The translations under genes were made by a program, and so were the position numbers. Below are positions 45,201 through 52,182 of a stretch of DNA of 64,000 nt, piece after piece; within the stretch, counting starts at the first letter, position 1, and each line of letters opens with the position of its first letter. The stretch is from Bacteroidaceae bacterium (lineage in GTDB: Bacteria; Bacteroidota; Bacteroidia; Bacteroidales; Bacteroidaceae). The notes under the pieces are model-generated. The model searched no databases and was not told the origin of the DNA. It saw only the letters and a list, made by a program, of their open reading frames with translations. Where the stretch lies: NCBI GenBank assembly GCA_017560125.1, contig JAFYOS010000017.1:62001-126000 (forward strand), read 5' to 3'.

Positions 45201-45639
45201 CGTTTCTACCGCTTTGGATGGTGAAGCGAATCTTGCCACAGTCTGCTCCGCCCTCGGGAAGGGTGAAATCGTAGGCTGCACCCGAACCGCCAAGGTTGTA
45301 GTTGCCTATCGACACAAAACTGTTGCCGCCGGTGGTGGCGCAGTATTCCACTGTTACGCTTTCCCAGTTACCGTTCACGTTGCCGTCCTGGCGGGGTGTG
45401 TAGCGCAGATAGTCGATGTGTGCCTCCTCGCTCAGTGTGACAGTGAGTGTGACGGGGAAGCTTGTGGCGCCCCACGAACTATGCCATATTGTTCCGGGTT
45501 TTCCGTCGATGGCTTTAGATACTTCCTCGCCCGACTGATAGCTCGATGCGGTTGCGCTCTTGAAGGCTATTTTCTTGTCCTGGGCATAGAGGCCTATTGT
45601 GGCGATAAGGCACAATAGTAGAAATGCTGCTTTTTTCAT
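42253..45639 (-). CDS. M60-like zinc metallopeptidase (mucinase type), exported
   Basis: 1128 residues. Signal peptide MKKAAFLLLCLIATIGLYAQ. Residues about 25-160 look like an F5/8C/CBM32 galactose-binding sandwich (SYQSGEEVSKAIDGKPGTIWHSSW). The M60 (enhancin) catalytic region covers about 240-560 with the HEWGH zinc motif at 447-451 and a downstream Glu in GETTNN. Beta-rich C-terminal modules follow, one of them resembling a ricin-type lectin (about 790-930), ending in YYNLDGT...GRIYITSDGNKIYVK, a short tail common to secreted Bacteroidetes proteins. M60-like enzymes cut O-glycosylated mucins. Single gene with its own terminator. Confidence 0.87.
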   Translation of the reverse strand: MKKAAFLLLCLIATIGLYAQDKKIAFKSATASSYQSGEEVSKAIDGKPGTIWHSSWGATSFPVTLTVTLSEEAHIDYLRYTPRQDGNVNGNWESVTVEYCATTGGNSFVSIGNYNLGGSGAAYDFTLPEGGADCGKIRFTIQSGRNGFASAAEVEAFAYDYSKRDAIAKYFADDMFTELKPEVTSSEGIEDADAKALVENMLTNGEAYKKFRVGEYEAYLTTATLRDRLKTSSQYNNYENPTGVYLKPGESCIVMASGIGEYPVGLTVKNWVKNENSSSYSLRNGFNYITATTEGNVFVHYYTDEYENAPNVKLHFVNANVQGYWDQETMTNSDWEEMLKGRSEKDSTILITRSKHAQLAYPVFIWLQNCPTNIDSTMTLYQQVQWAERDIMGLEKYGRQVKNRQLFFGTTYGFMAAGGDGSYCHVNSLGGITKPDASSFDFWGVGHEWGHNNQIVPGFKWTGCGETTNNIYASWAQLHFTGKRHSLRLEDEVSGVGEYSGMRGGRMQTYFEEGIRKGNPWQLQDGPDYNGETPTAVTITGEDANGKSIGIVNTTWRHYDHFVKLVPFWQLNLWGTLAGKCPDIIPMVIEAIRSDANYGTKYNTNGKQQVNWMKIACDSAKIDLLPFFEKAGMLRPINAYVDDYTKGWNIINEEMINNLKAYVKEKGYPAFTEEINYINAHNYNIYRDNLALEVPATLGTGCSYSNGKVTVQHSDVKNAVAFETYNSTGELIRITMYGLGSNDAHSYTQVLYPGNSDEALASAYIMAVGFDGTRTKIYEKVNIQKTLEANKYYCITSVGKGNALSCGASTLIDSNGKISWSLQRSATKSGVKPEHVWQWKEEGGKYYLYNPQSGYYFGGTANNQTSELYAKAKAPAWEAVCIDETKEYYIFNIKGSGNYMNSYSDVNTGLWTGGASDNNNIWKVQEVTSTKISIPSSLYFAACYPFALELPEGVKAYVVSETATSTYDGETYEYAVLDSIEGNIVPANMPVILHGAKATYTMNIIADDNTTIETTNLLKGATVKRAHAKESFLATLSETSKAGTTGIIKMVSSSTQVSANKSYLMKEDVGNATELYLAVRSSLTGIENIEADEKTTEKRYYNLDGTEARKLKSGRIYITSDGNKIYVK

Positions 45640-45694
45640 ATATCTGTATGGTTTTTGTTATATGTTTTCTTAGTGTGAATGGTGTGTGGCGCTG

Positions 45695-45958
45695 TTATTC
45701 GTTGGCCTCTTCCTGCATCAATACTTCGATGGCGCGGCATAGCTGGTCGGGGCACGAGGTGGGCTTGCCGTTGCAGCTGATGTGGTTCAGTCGCTCAATT
45801 ACCTCTTCGTATTTCATGCCGCGCACCAATTTGCTTATGCCCTGAAGGTTGCCGTTGCATCCTCCATAGAATGTTACATCGGTTACACATCCGTTCTCTC
45901 CTGCTACTTCTATCAGTTGCGAGCAGGTTCCTGTTGTTCTGTATGCTATTCTTTTCAT
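45695..45958 (-). CDS. TSCPD-domain protein (TIGR03905 type)
   Basis: 87 residues: Cys13 in TTGTCSQ, the central GGCNGNLQGISKLVRGM block and Cys residues near the end (ISCNGKPTSCPDQL) match the small TSCPD proteins, which share a domain with the C-terminus of vitamin B12-dependent ribonucleotide reductase. Biochemical role unknown. It starts 10 bases after the stop of the glucosaminidase gene, so it is probably the second gene of that transcript. Confidence 0.82.
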   Translation of the reverse strand: MKRIAYRTTGTCSQLIEVAGENGCVTDVTFYGGCNGNLQGISKLVRGMKYEEVIERLNHISCNGKPTSCPDQLCRAIEVLMQEEANE

Positions 45959-45968
45959 ATGTAATGTA

Positions 45969-46916
45969 TTATCTTACGTTTATCACATCCCCTACCTTCA
46001 GCGTGGTGTAGTTCTCGTATTCGGGGTTCATTTTGTATAGGCTTTTCAGTTTGACGCCATATTTTTGCGAAATGGAGTAGAGGCTTTCGCCGTTGGCTGT
46101 CGTGTGGAAGCGATATTCCTTGGTTGCTTTGTTGCGCTTTTTCTCCAAATAGATGATGTCGCCCGCCTTTATGTTGTACTCCTTGTAGAGGTCGTTGTAT
46201 TTTATCAGTTTGCGACGCGAAATGCCAAATTCGTCCGAGAGCGAACGGAAGGTGTCGCCGTTGTTTGCCACCACATAGAGCAGTCCGCTCGAACGGAATA
46301 TGGGACGGTTGCCGGCGAAGCTGTTGCCTATGTGGCTGTTGATAACCGGTGCCACATCCTTTTTCGAATATTTGTCATATTCGTACAGACTGTATCGCTC
46401 TATCAGGTTTATCAGTTTCTGCGGATATGCGGGGTCTTCGGCATATCCGGCTTTTTTCAAGCCGCGCGCCCAGCTTTTGTAGTCGGTTGTGCTCAGTTCG
46501 AAAAGGCTTGCGTATCGTGGTTTCATCAGGAACTGCGAATGGTCTTCGTATGATTCCCTTGCGCTGTTATATACACGGAATTGGCACATGCGGCCGTTGT
46601 CCATTGTCGATGTAGTGGGGCCTGTCCATCCGTTGTGTGCTTTTATGCCGAAGTGGTTGTTCGATTTCCTTGTAAGCTCGCTCTTGCCGGCACCCGATTC
46701 AAGCAGTCCCTGTGCCAGGGTGATGCTTGCCGGTATCTTGTGGCGGTGCATCTGCTCTACGGCAATGGGGTAGTAGGTTAGTATGTATGCCTCGTAGGCG
46801 TTGTTTGCCTGTGACACTGATGTGCTGCTGCTTGTCTGCACCGCCTGCTGCTGTGTGGAACAGCCGGCGAGGGTTAGTGCGAAGAGCGTTGTGGCTAAAT
46901 ATATGATTTTTTTCAT
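45969..46916 (-). CDS. Glucosaminidase-domain lipoprotein with two LysM domains
   Basis: 315 residues. Lipoprotein signal ending LTLAGC (Cys19). A GH73-type glucosaminidase (FlgJ/LytG fold) covers about 45-190: PASITLAQGLLESGAGKSEL with the catalytic Glu, and NNHFGIKAHNGWTGP. Two LysM modules follow, near 208-255 (YVVANNGDTFRSLSDEFGI) and 267-315 (HTTANGESLYSISQKYGV), binding peptidoglycan. It hydrolyses the N-acetylglucosaminyl bond in the periplasm during wall growth or turnover. Upstream of the TSCPD gene. Confidence 0.9.
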   Translation of the reverse strand: MKKIIYLATTLFALTLAGCSTQQQAVQTSSSTSVSQANNAYEAYILTYYPIAVEQMHRHKIPASITLAQGLLESGAGKSELTRKSNNHFGIKAHNGWTGPTTSTMDNGRMCQFRVYNSARESYEDHSQFLMKPRYASLFELSTTDYKSWARGLKKAGYAEDPAYPQKLINLIERYSLYEYDKYSKKDVAPVINSHIGNSFAGNRPIFRSSGLLYVVANNGDTFRSLSDEFGISRRKLIKYNDLYKEYNIKAGDIIYLEKKRNKATKEYRFHTTANGESLYSISQKYGVKLKSLYKMNPEYENYTTLKVGDVINVR

Positions 46917-47114
46917 CTGTTTTGTGATTTTGTGCTATTCTGTAAATTGGCAGCGCGACGGCTTGTTGCTTGTTTTGTTTATTTCTTTGTGATAGAATGC
47001 GTTACAAAAACAGCGTCGTTAAGCCCGCTAAAACCGTGGCAAGTTATAAAAAATATTGTAGAATAGCAAAAATGCGACAGAAAACATTCATTTATAGCGC
47101 CTTTATGCCTCGGC

Positions 47115-47918
47115 TCAGCCCTGTCGGTGCTTATGGTAAGCAGCCTCCAGTTTTCTTGCATAATTGTTCTTTGCATATGCCTTGCCGTTGTACCTTCGGG
47201 CAAATTCGTTCCACTCCTTTCTCTTTAGAAATTTGTCGAGCTTGTTGTGCCGTATGAACGAAATGAACAAGTCGAGCTGCCGCCCTTCGCTCTCTTGCAT
47301 TTTCTCTACGAATTCCTCTATGGTGTGGCAGTCGCATGCTGCATGGTTGAACCCCATTATCTGGAATAGTCCCCAACTGGTGGCCATCATTGCCGCTCGC
47401 TTGTCGATGGCGCTCGCCCTCCTTAGGCGGTCGTATTCCCTGATGTCGCCTTTGTAATGCTTTTTGTTCCATTCGGGGAACAGGATATCCTCGTTGCCGT
47501 TGATGTATTCCAAGGGATTTTTGTCCGCTTTTTTTAGTTGGTTCCAAAATATGTGCCCTTCGAAAAGTATGACGGCCTTGCCGTTTGCAAAGAAGCCGCC
47601 GCGACCGCCCGTTTCTACCTCTTTTACCGCTTTAATGGTCGCCACATCCACGTCGATGGCTGCGGCGCACCGTTCGAAATCTTCTTCGCTCAGTTTGCGC
47701 TTGTCGGGTGCTATGTTGTTCTTTTTAAGGGCTTCCCATGTGATACGGCCCACGATGCCATCGACCACAAGGCCGGCCGCCTGCTGAAATGCGCGCACTG
47801 TGCTCTGCGTCTGCTGTCCGAAGATGCCATTCTCGTCTGTTGGGTAACCATTTTGCCTTAATAGCTGTTGTAGATATATTACCTCGCTGCCTGTGCTGTT
47901 TAGTTTTATTGTTTGCAT
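47115..47918 (-). CDS. N-acetylmuramidase, phage endolysin type
   Basis: 267 residues. N-terminal PG_binding_1 domain (about 5-60: LQQLLRQNGYPTDENGIFGQQTQSTVRAFQ), then a DUF3380/N-acetylmuramidase domain (about 78-262) with KAVKEVETGGRGGFFANGKAVILFEGH, where the Glu in VETGG is the likely catalytic acid, and ATSWGLFQIMGFN. No signal peptide is visible. Proteins of this type are endolysins in phage lysis cassettes or bacterial copies of them; no holin or other phage genes are near, so it may be a domesticated or remnant gene. Confidence 0.83.
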   Translation of the reverse strand: MQTIKLNSTGSEVIYLQQLLRQNGYPTDENGIFGQQTQSTVRAFQQAAGLVVDGIVGRITWEALKKNNIAPDKRKLSEEDFERCAAAIDVDVATIKAVKEVETGGRGGFFANGKAVILFEGHIFWNQLKKADKNPLEYINGNEDILFPEWNKKHYKGDIREYDRLRRASAIDKRAAMMATSWGLFQIMGFNHAACDCHTIEEFVEKMQESEGRQLDLFISFIRHNKLDKFLKRKEWNEFARRYNGKAYAKNNYARKLEAAYHKHRQG

Positions 47919-48090
47919 GTGATTGTATTTTTTATGGTTGTTGCAATATACAAAAAGCAGCGGGCGGCAGGTGTGCGGTTTTATGAATACGGTGTATATA
48001 AGTGACTGATTTACAAAATGTATAGTAATATGGCGCTTGCTTGTCGTGTGCGAACGGTGACAGCCTTTTTATTTTGGAAATATGACAGTG

Positions 48091-48122
48091 CTTGTTTTTG
48101 TGCAATACTATTTGTATCTTCG
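48091..48122 (+). promoter_or_regulatory. Promoter of cdd
   Basis: TTG at 48092-48094, 20-base spacer, TATCTTCG at 48115-48122 (variant TAnnTTnG), 26 bases before the start. Confidence 0.68.
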
Positions 48123-48148
48123 CTTTTACAATTTAATATATATCGACG

Positions 48149-48631
48149 ATGAAAGAGGTAGTGCTTGAAACGCGTGTGAAAATATGCGCCTACGAGGAGC
48201 TGTGCGAATCGGACCGTCTGTTGGTCGATGAGGCTCGAAACGCCACCATGAGCAGCTATGCCCCCTATTCGGGCTTTAGTGTGGGGGCGGCGTTGCGCCT
48301 TGTCGGTGGCGAGGTTGTCACGGGTAGTAACCAAGAGAATGTGGCCTATCCTTCGGGCTTGTGTGCCGAGCGCACTGCGCTGTTTTGGGCCGGTGCCAAT
48401 TTCCCCGACAGGGCGGTAGAGGCTATTGCCGTTGCGGCGCGTAATGCCGATGGCGAGCTGTCGCGCCCCATTTCGCCCTGCGGTGCTTGTCGTCAGGTGA
48501 TGCTCGAGGTGGAGAGCCGCTTCGCTGCCCCCATGCGTATAATCCTCTATGGAACAGAAGATTGCTATATTATAGAGGGTGGCGCCGGTGAGCTGTTGCC
48601 TATTTCGTTCGATACCGATTTTTTGAAATGA
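48149..48631 (+). CDS. cdd: Cytidine deaminase
   Basis: 160 residues, the length of homotetrameric cytidine deaminases. Zinc ligands and proton shuttle are in LCAERTALF (Cys, Glu) and PCGACRQ (two Cys). YSGFSVGAALRL is the conserved N-terminal block and NQENVAYPSG precedes the active site. Turns cytidine and deoxycytidine into uridine forms for pyrimidine salvage. Its stop is 4 bases before an ATG that opens the remnant of a phosphatase gene, so the two were originally coupled. Confidence 0.92.
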   Translation: MKEVVLETRVKICAYEELCESDRLLVDEARNATMSSYAPYSGFSVGAALRLVGGEVVTGSNQENVAYPSGLCAERTALFWAGANFPDRAVEAIAVAARNADGELSRPISPCGACRQVMLEVESRFAAPMRIILYGTEDCYIIEGGAGELLPISFDTDFLK

Positions 48632-48635
48632 TGCT

Positions 48636-48674
48636 ATGAAGAAGATTATGTTTGTGTGCCACGGCAACAAATAG
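48636..48674 (+). pseudogene. 5' stub of the tyrosine phosphatase gene, cut by the integrative element
   Basis: A 12-codon frame, MKKIMFVCHGNK then TAG, matches the N-terminus of the low-molecular-weight protein tyrosine phosphatase located 4.7 kb downstream (MFVCHGNICRSP). It begins 4 bases after the cdd stop. The match ends after the TGCCACGG core at 48657-48664, where the element starts. Joining this stub to the sequence after the same core at 53344-53351 gives MKKIMFVCHGNICRSP, a normal phosphatase start. Confidence 0.85.
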
Positions 48675-48741
48675 AAACTTTATATCATCTTTTATTTTAT
48701 TTATATTCAGTTAAATAAAAATAATCATTATCTTTGTCCTT

Positions 48742-48791
48742 GTAAACCAAAAAGCGGTTTTGTACTGTCAAATGTAAACCGTAGTGTAAAC
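48742..48791 (+). repeat. GTAAAC repeats at the left element end (candidate integrase arm sites)
   Basis: GTAAAC at 48742-48747, 48774-48779 and 48786-48791. The last two are spaced GTAAAC-N6-GTAAAC, exactly the spacing seen at the right end (53263-53280). The 48742 copy extends to GTAAACCAAA, also present at the right end. Located between the core site and the integrase start. Confidence 0.65.
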
Positions 48792-48802
48792 TGATTACGA
48801 GA

Positions 48803-50386
48803 ATGAAGCGTTCCTTACCGACGGTATCCGTCATCCTGTATAAGTCCAAGACGTTGGCTAATGGTGAACATCCCATTATGCTGAGGCTATGTTATAACGG
48901 ACAGAGGAAGTATAAGAGTTTCGGTTTGTCCTGCTCAGAGAAGATGTGGAATGAGAAGAAGGAGGAAGTACGCTCTACTCATCCCTATGCTATGAGTATG
49001 AATACTCTTATTCGTGCTGAGGTGGATAAGGCGAATAAGAAGATAATGGAACTCGAACGTGACAAGGCTGATTATTCCGTTACTACTCTTGTGAAGGACT
49101 TGTCTAAGTCTGCTCCGACGACTACATCTCTGTTCGATATGTTCGAGGAACGCATCTCCTATTTCAAGAGTACTCACTCTCATAATACCGCAACGGGGTA
49201 TCGTACCCTGCTTAATACGATAAAGCGTTACACCGAAGATACAGACTACGAGTTGTTTGAGATTGATTCCGAATGGATACGCTGTTTTGAGATATATCTA
49301 CGTGAAAACTACAAGGATACAAGCATTAAGAAGTTCTTTGACTGCTTTAAGGCAGTTATGAATCGTGCTGTCGAGTTGGGGTATATCAAGGCATCTCCAT
49401 TCGATGATTATAGACTGATACGTCCTCTTGATACGAAGACACCTAAACGAGCATTGAGTGTTGATGAGATGATGACATTGATGCGTTATTATATGAAGAC
49501 GTATGGGTTTGGTAATAAGCCGCAACCTAATCTTGAAAAGACCAAGAAACGTTATTGGAATGCAAAGTTTCGCAGACGTGGTCAGAGTAAACTTACTCCC
49601 ATCGATGCAGAGCAGTTGTCGTTGTCTCTTTTTATTTGTTCGTATATGTTTCAGGGGTTAGCTCTTGTGGATTTAGCTAATTTGAAATGGAGAGACATTC
49701 GTGATATAGAGGTTCTTGACAAGGAACAATATGCGAAAGATGTCGGTGAGTTCGGAATTGACTACGCTAATAAGCATAAGGTTGTTAAGGACTATTATGA
49801 GATTAACATTGCACGTTCTAAGACGAATAAGCCAGTACGTATTCTTATTGAGGAAATGACTGTAATTCCGTACTTACTCCCGTTTACTGCGTCTATCAAA
49901 AATATTCCTGATGATGAGGCAGACGATATGTATGTATTTCCTATATATTCAAAAGAGGATGATACTCCTGAAAAGAAGTTTGGGCGTATGACGTATGCCA
50001 ACTACCTCGTTAATGTTAATCTAAAACGTATTGCAGAACGTTTGGGCTTAAAGCCAATAACGTTCTACTCTGCAAGGCATACTTATGCTTCGACATTGTA
50101 TCACGCAAATGTTCCTATGGGATTGATTGCTCAAAATATGGGTAGAAATCCCGCCGAAATTGAAACTTATTTAAAAGATTTTGATAGAGATAGAGTCATT
50201 GATGCTAATCAGCATCTTTATATAACTTCAACCGCCGCCTATAAAAAGGCACGAGAGGAAAGACATGAGAAAACACGAGAGGAACGTGTTGCGGCTTGGG
50301 CTGAGTTTGAAGCTAAGAGAGAGGAACGCCTCAAGGTGTTTCTTGAAAAAATAGAAGATGCCTCGGGTAATTCAACAGAAAAGTAA
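48803..50386 (+). CDS. Tyrosine recombinase/integrase of the element
   Basis: 527 residues. N-terminal arm-binding domain (VSVILYKSKTLANGEHPI, about 1-95), SAM-like core-binding domain (about 110-215) and a catalytic domain (about 230-490). Catalytic residues visible are Lys in RSKTNKP, R425-H426 in SARHTYAS and the nucleophile Tyr456 in ETYLKDF. The first Arg of the usual pentad, expected in the FQGLALVDLANLKW region, is not Arg; the same loss is known for IntDOT-type Bacteroides recombinases. A charged tail (475-527) is predicted to be helical. It is read inward from the left end and should integrate and excise the element at TGCCACGG. Confidence 0.88.
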   Translation: MKRSLPTVSVILYKSKTLANGEHPIMLRLCYNGQRKYKSFGLSCSEKMWNEKKEEVRSTHPYAMSMNTLIRAEVDKANKKIMELERDKADYSVTTLVKDLSKSAPTTTSLFDMFEERISYFKSTHSHNTATGYRTLLNTIKRYTEDTDYELFEIDSEWIRCFEIYLRENYKDTSIKKFFDCFKAVMNRAVELGYIKASPFDDYRLIRPLDTKTPKRALSVDEMMTLMRYYMKTYGFGNKPQPNLEKTKKRYWNAKFRRRGQSKLTPIDAEQLSLSLFICSYMFQGLALVDLANLKWRDIRDIEVLDKEQYAKDVGEFGIDYANKHKVVKDYYEINIARSKTNKPVRILIEEMTVIPYLLPFTASIKNIPDDEADDMYVFPIYSKEDDTPEKKFGRMTYANYLVNVNLKRIAERLGLKPITFYSARHTYASTLYHANVPMGLIAQNMGRNPAEIETYLKDFDRDRVIDANQHLYITSTAAYKKAREERHEKTREERVAAWAEFEAKREERLKVFLEKIEDASGNSTEK

Positions 50387-50422
50387 TATGAAAGACACTG
50401 CCGATTGGTAGTGTCTTTCATA
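50387..50422. terminator. Bidirectional terminator between integrase and serine recombinase
   Basis: TATGAAAGACACT / AGTGTCTTTCATA inverted repeat around GCCGATTGGT, between two convergent stops. Confidence 0.7.
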
Positions 50423-50430
50423 TTTGTCTT

Positions 50431-51057
50431 TTACAATCCAAAATCTTTTTTAACTCTCTGAACTGAGCTCACAGACACCTCGCAGAGTTTTGCTGTATTA
50501 CGTATAGATTGCCCCTTTTTAAGATGTTTTATAACATTGGCGTATTCCTCTGCCTTTTGCTCCTTAGACTTAATAGAGCCAACTTTACGCCCCATTCTGA
50601 CACCCTTTACCTTTGCAAGTTCTCTACCGCTGTTGAGGCGGTATTTTATATTGTCTCGCTCTATCTCAGCAAAAGATGATAGTACCGCAGTAATCATCTT
50701 TGCAATCGGATTCGGCTGTCCATCCTCGTTAAGTGTGCAAAGCGGTAGGTTTTGAATGTAGACATTCACGCCGGCCTTTGTCAGTTCGTCTAGTGTGTTT
50801 ACGACAATCTTGGTAGAACGTCCAAGACGACTGATTCCCGAAACACAGAGGGTATGTACCTTGTTGGTAATACAGTATTCGACACACTGCGTCAGAACGG
50901 GGCGGTTCTCCTTTGCTCCGCTCATCTTCTCCTCGAATACCGACACTAATTCCATCTCGTTTATGGATATGTACTTCTTTAAGTCGGCCACCTGTCTTTC
51001 GGTTGTTTGTCTATCTCCCATTGAGGATACTCGGGCATATATAACTGCTGTATTCAT
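50431..51057 (-). CDS. Serine recombinase (resolvase/invertase family)
   Basis: 208 residues from the ATG at 51057 (MNTAVIYARVSS); the frame is open to 51117 but the promoter lies inside that part. Catalytic domain: nucleophile Ser11 in YARVSS, with conserved SRLGRST and the E-helix IERDNIKYRLNSGREL. The C-terminal part (ANVIKHLKKGQSIRNTAKLCEVSVSSVQRVKK) is the Hin-type helix-turn-helix. It could resolve multimers, invert a segment or regulate itself. A cluster of TATTCAAA-like motifs lies directly upstream (51111-51206). Confidence 0.9.
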   Translation of the reverse strand: MNTAVIYARVSSMGDRQTTERQVADLKKYISINEMELVSVFEEKMSGAKENRPVLTQCVEYCITNKVHTLCVSGISRLGRSTKIVVNTLDELTKAGVNVYIQNLPLCTLNEDGQPNPIAKMITAVLSSFAEIERDNIKYRLNSGRELAKVKGVRMGRKVGSIKSKEQKAEEYANVIKHLKKGQSIRNTAKLCEVSVSSVQRVKKDFGL

Positions 51058-51086
51058 ACTAAAAATGTCTATGATTAACTTCTTTG

Positions 51087-51118
51087 CAAAGATAGTAATT
51101 TTATCTGATGTATTCAAA
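51087..51118 (-). promoter_or_regulatory. Promoter of the serine recombinase gene
   Basis: On the minus strand TTTG at 51118-51115, 20-base spacer, TATCTTTG at 51094-51087. The -33 overlaps the first TATTCAAA motif, which suggests autoregulation. Confidence 0.78.
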
Positions 51119-51206
51119 TATATCTTTGTTTATTTTGAACACATTAACCTATAAAAAAAGTGTATTCAAATTGATTTTTCTGAATACACTTTATTTTTGA
51201 ATACGT
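51111..51206. repeat. Cluster of TATTCAAA/TTTGAATA motifs (candidate recombination or operator site)
   Basis: TATTCAAATA at 51111-51120, TTTTGAAC near 51133, TGTATTCAAA at 51161-51170, TGAATACA at 51181-51188 and TTGAATAC at 51197-51204: five related motifs in both orientations within 96 bases upstream of the serine recombinase. Confidence 0.5.
51158..51192 (-). terminator. Terminator after the PH-like protein gene
   Basis: AAAGTGTATTCA / TGAATACACTTT hairpin with a T-run (TTTTTTT) on the minus strand. It overlaps the motif cluster 51111-51206. Confidence 0.65.
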
Positions 51207-51221
51207 TAGTTAAATTCGAAT

Positions 51222-51593
51222 TTATTTGTTTATGGAAACTCCGTCAACTAGGTATTTACTACCGTTAATTTCAAAATAAGTTCTATGACCTTTTCCTGTA
51301 AGATAAAACTGATACTTGACCTTTGTCTTGGTATTCATAAAGTTACCTGAATGCTTCTTTCCAACACTTGTACCGCCAACACGAATTATGTTATGGTTGA
51401 CATCTTCAGGTATAGGCAAAACTACAGCGTCGGATATATCAATCGTCTTCTTTCCAATAACGAACTTTACAACAAGGTTATTTCCTTTAATGTTATTCTC
51501 TACAGGAACTGTGCCGAGTACAAGTAACACAACTCCAACAATAATTAAAATAGGTGCAATTACTGAAATCAATATAATCTTTTTGGTGTTCAT
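51222..51593 (-). CDS. Small membrane protein with bacterial PH-like domain
   Basis: 123 residues. One N-terminal membrane helix (ILISVIAPILIIVGVVLLVLG). The rest follows the pattern of a small bacterial PH domain (PLPIPEDV, RVGGTSVGKKHSGNF, KYQFYLTGKGHRTYFEI), which typically binds no known ligand with certainty. Element cargo of unknown role, possibly surface or immunity related. It has its own promoter and a hairpin terminator. Confidence 0.6.
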   Translation of the reverse strand: MNTKKIILISVIAPILIIVGVVLLVLGTVPVENNIKGNNLVVKFVIGKKTIDISDAVVLPIPEDVNHNIIRVGGTSVGKKHSGNFMNTKTKVKYQFYLTGKGHRTYFEINGSKYLVDGVSINK

Positions 51594-51960
51594 ATTTAAT
51601 GTATTAGTCTTATGTTATAGATGCTACAACCAAATCATTTGTGACGCATAAATCCCGATTTATGGATGCAAAGATATATAATCCGATTGTAAAAAAACAA
51701 TATCTCAGTATTTTCTCCACCTTGGTAATAGAGTGATTTCGTGAATTGTTTTAGTGAATTTGCCGAATAAGACTATCAATGTCAGCGACTTGATTAACCT
51801 TAAACGTGGTAGTTTCTGTGTCAGAACATAGGCGTAGAACAGTTCGTCGTGAAAATTTTACCTATTACCTTGACTTTTTCTATGTTAAACTATATTTATT
51901 ATATGGACTACATTGAGTATTCCTCATTGATAGCACATAATAACTTACTAATAACTGATA
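51594..51960. other. Intergenic region inside the element
   Basis: 367 bases between divergent genes. It holds the promoter of the PH-like gene (51669-51701) and AT-rich sequence before the NUMOD3-like gene. No open frame or RNA gene is supported. It could contain the replication or transfer origin, but no inverted repeat stands out. Confidence 0.5.
51669..51701 (-). promoter_or_regulatory. Promoter of the PH-like protein gene
   Basis: On the minus strand ATTG at 51701-51698, 21-base spacer, TATCTTTG at 51676-51669. Confidence 0.65.
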
Positions 51961-52182
51961 ATGAATATGATACAACCGAAAAAAAGACTTTACAGAAATG
52001 ACGTGTCGGTAGAGACACGTGAGAAACAGAGCATCGCCCACCAAGGACGTAGGCACAGTGCCGAGACCAAAAGATTAATCAGTCAGCAACTGCAAAAATA
52101 TTGGAGCAGTTTGCCATCAAAACCTACCAATAATAATACAGCCTCAACAATCGGAACAACTTATGGAAAAAAAGGGTATTGA
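51961..52182 (+). CDS. Small NUMOD3-like DNA-binding protein
   Basis: 73 residues, basic. The centre, QGRRHSAETKRLISQQLQKYW, matches the NUMOD3 motif (HSxETxxKIS) found as a DNA-contacting module in homing endonucleases and in small mobile-element proteins. No nuclease domain is present. Its last 20 bases overlap the start of the Rep-like gene in another frame, suggesting translational coupling. A role in origin recognition together with the Rep-like protein is inferred. Confidence 0.6.
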   Translation: MNMIQPKKRLYRNDVSVETREKQSIAHQGRRHSAETKRLISQQLQKYWSSLPSKPTNNNTASTIGTTYGKKGY

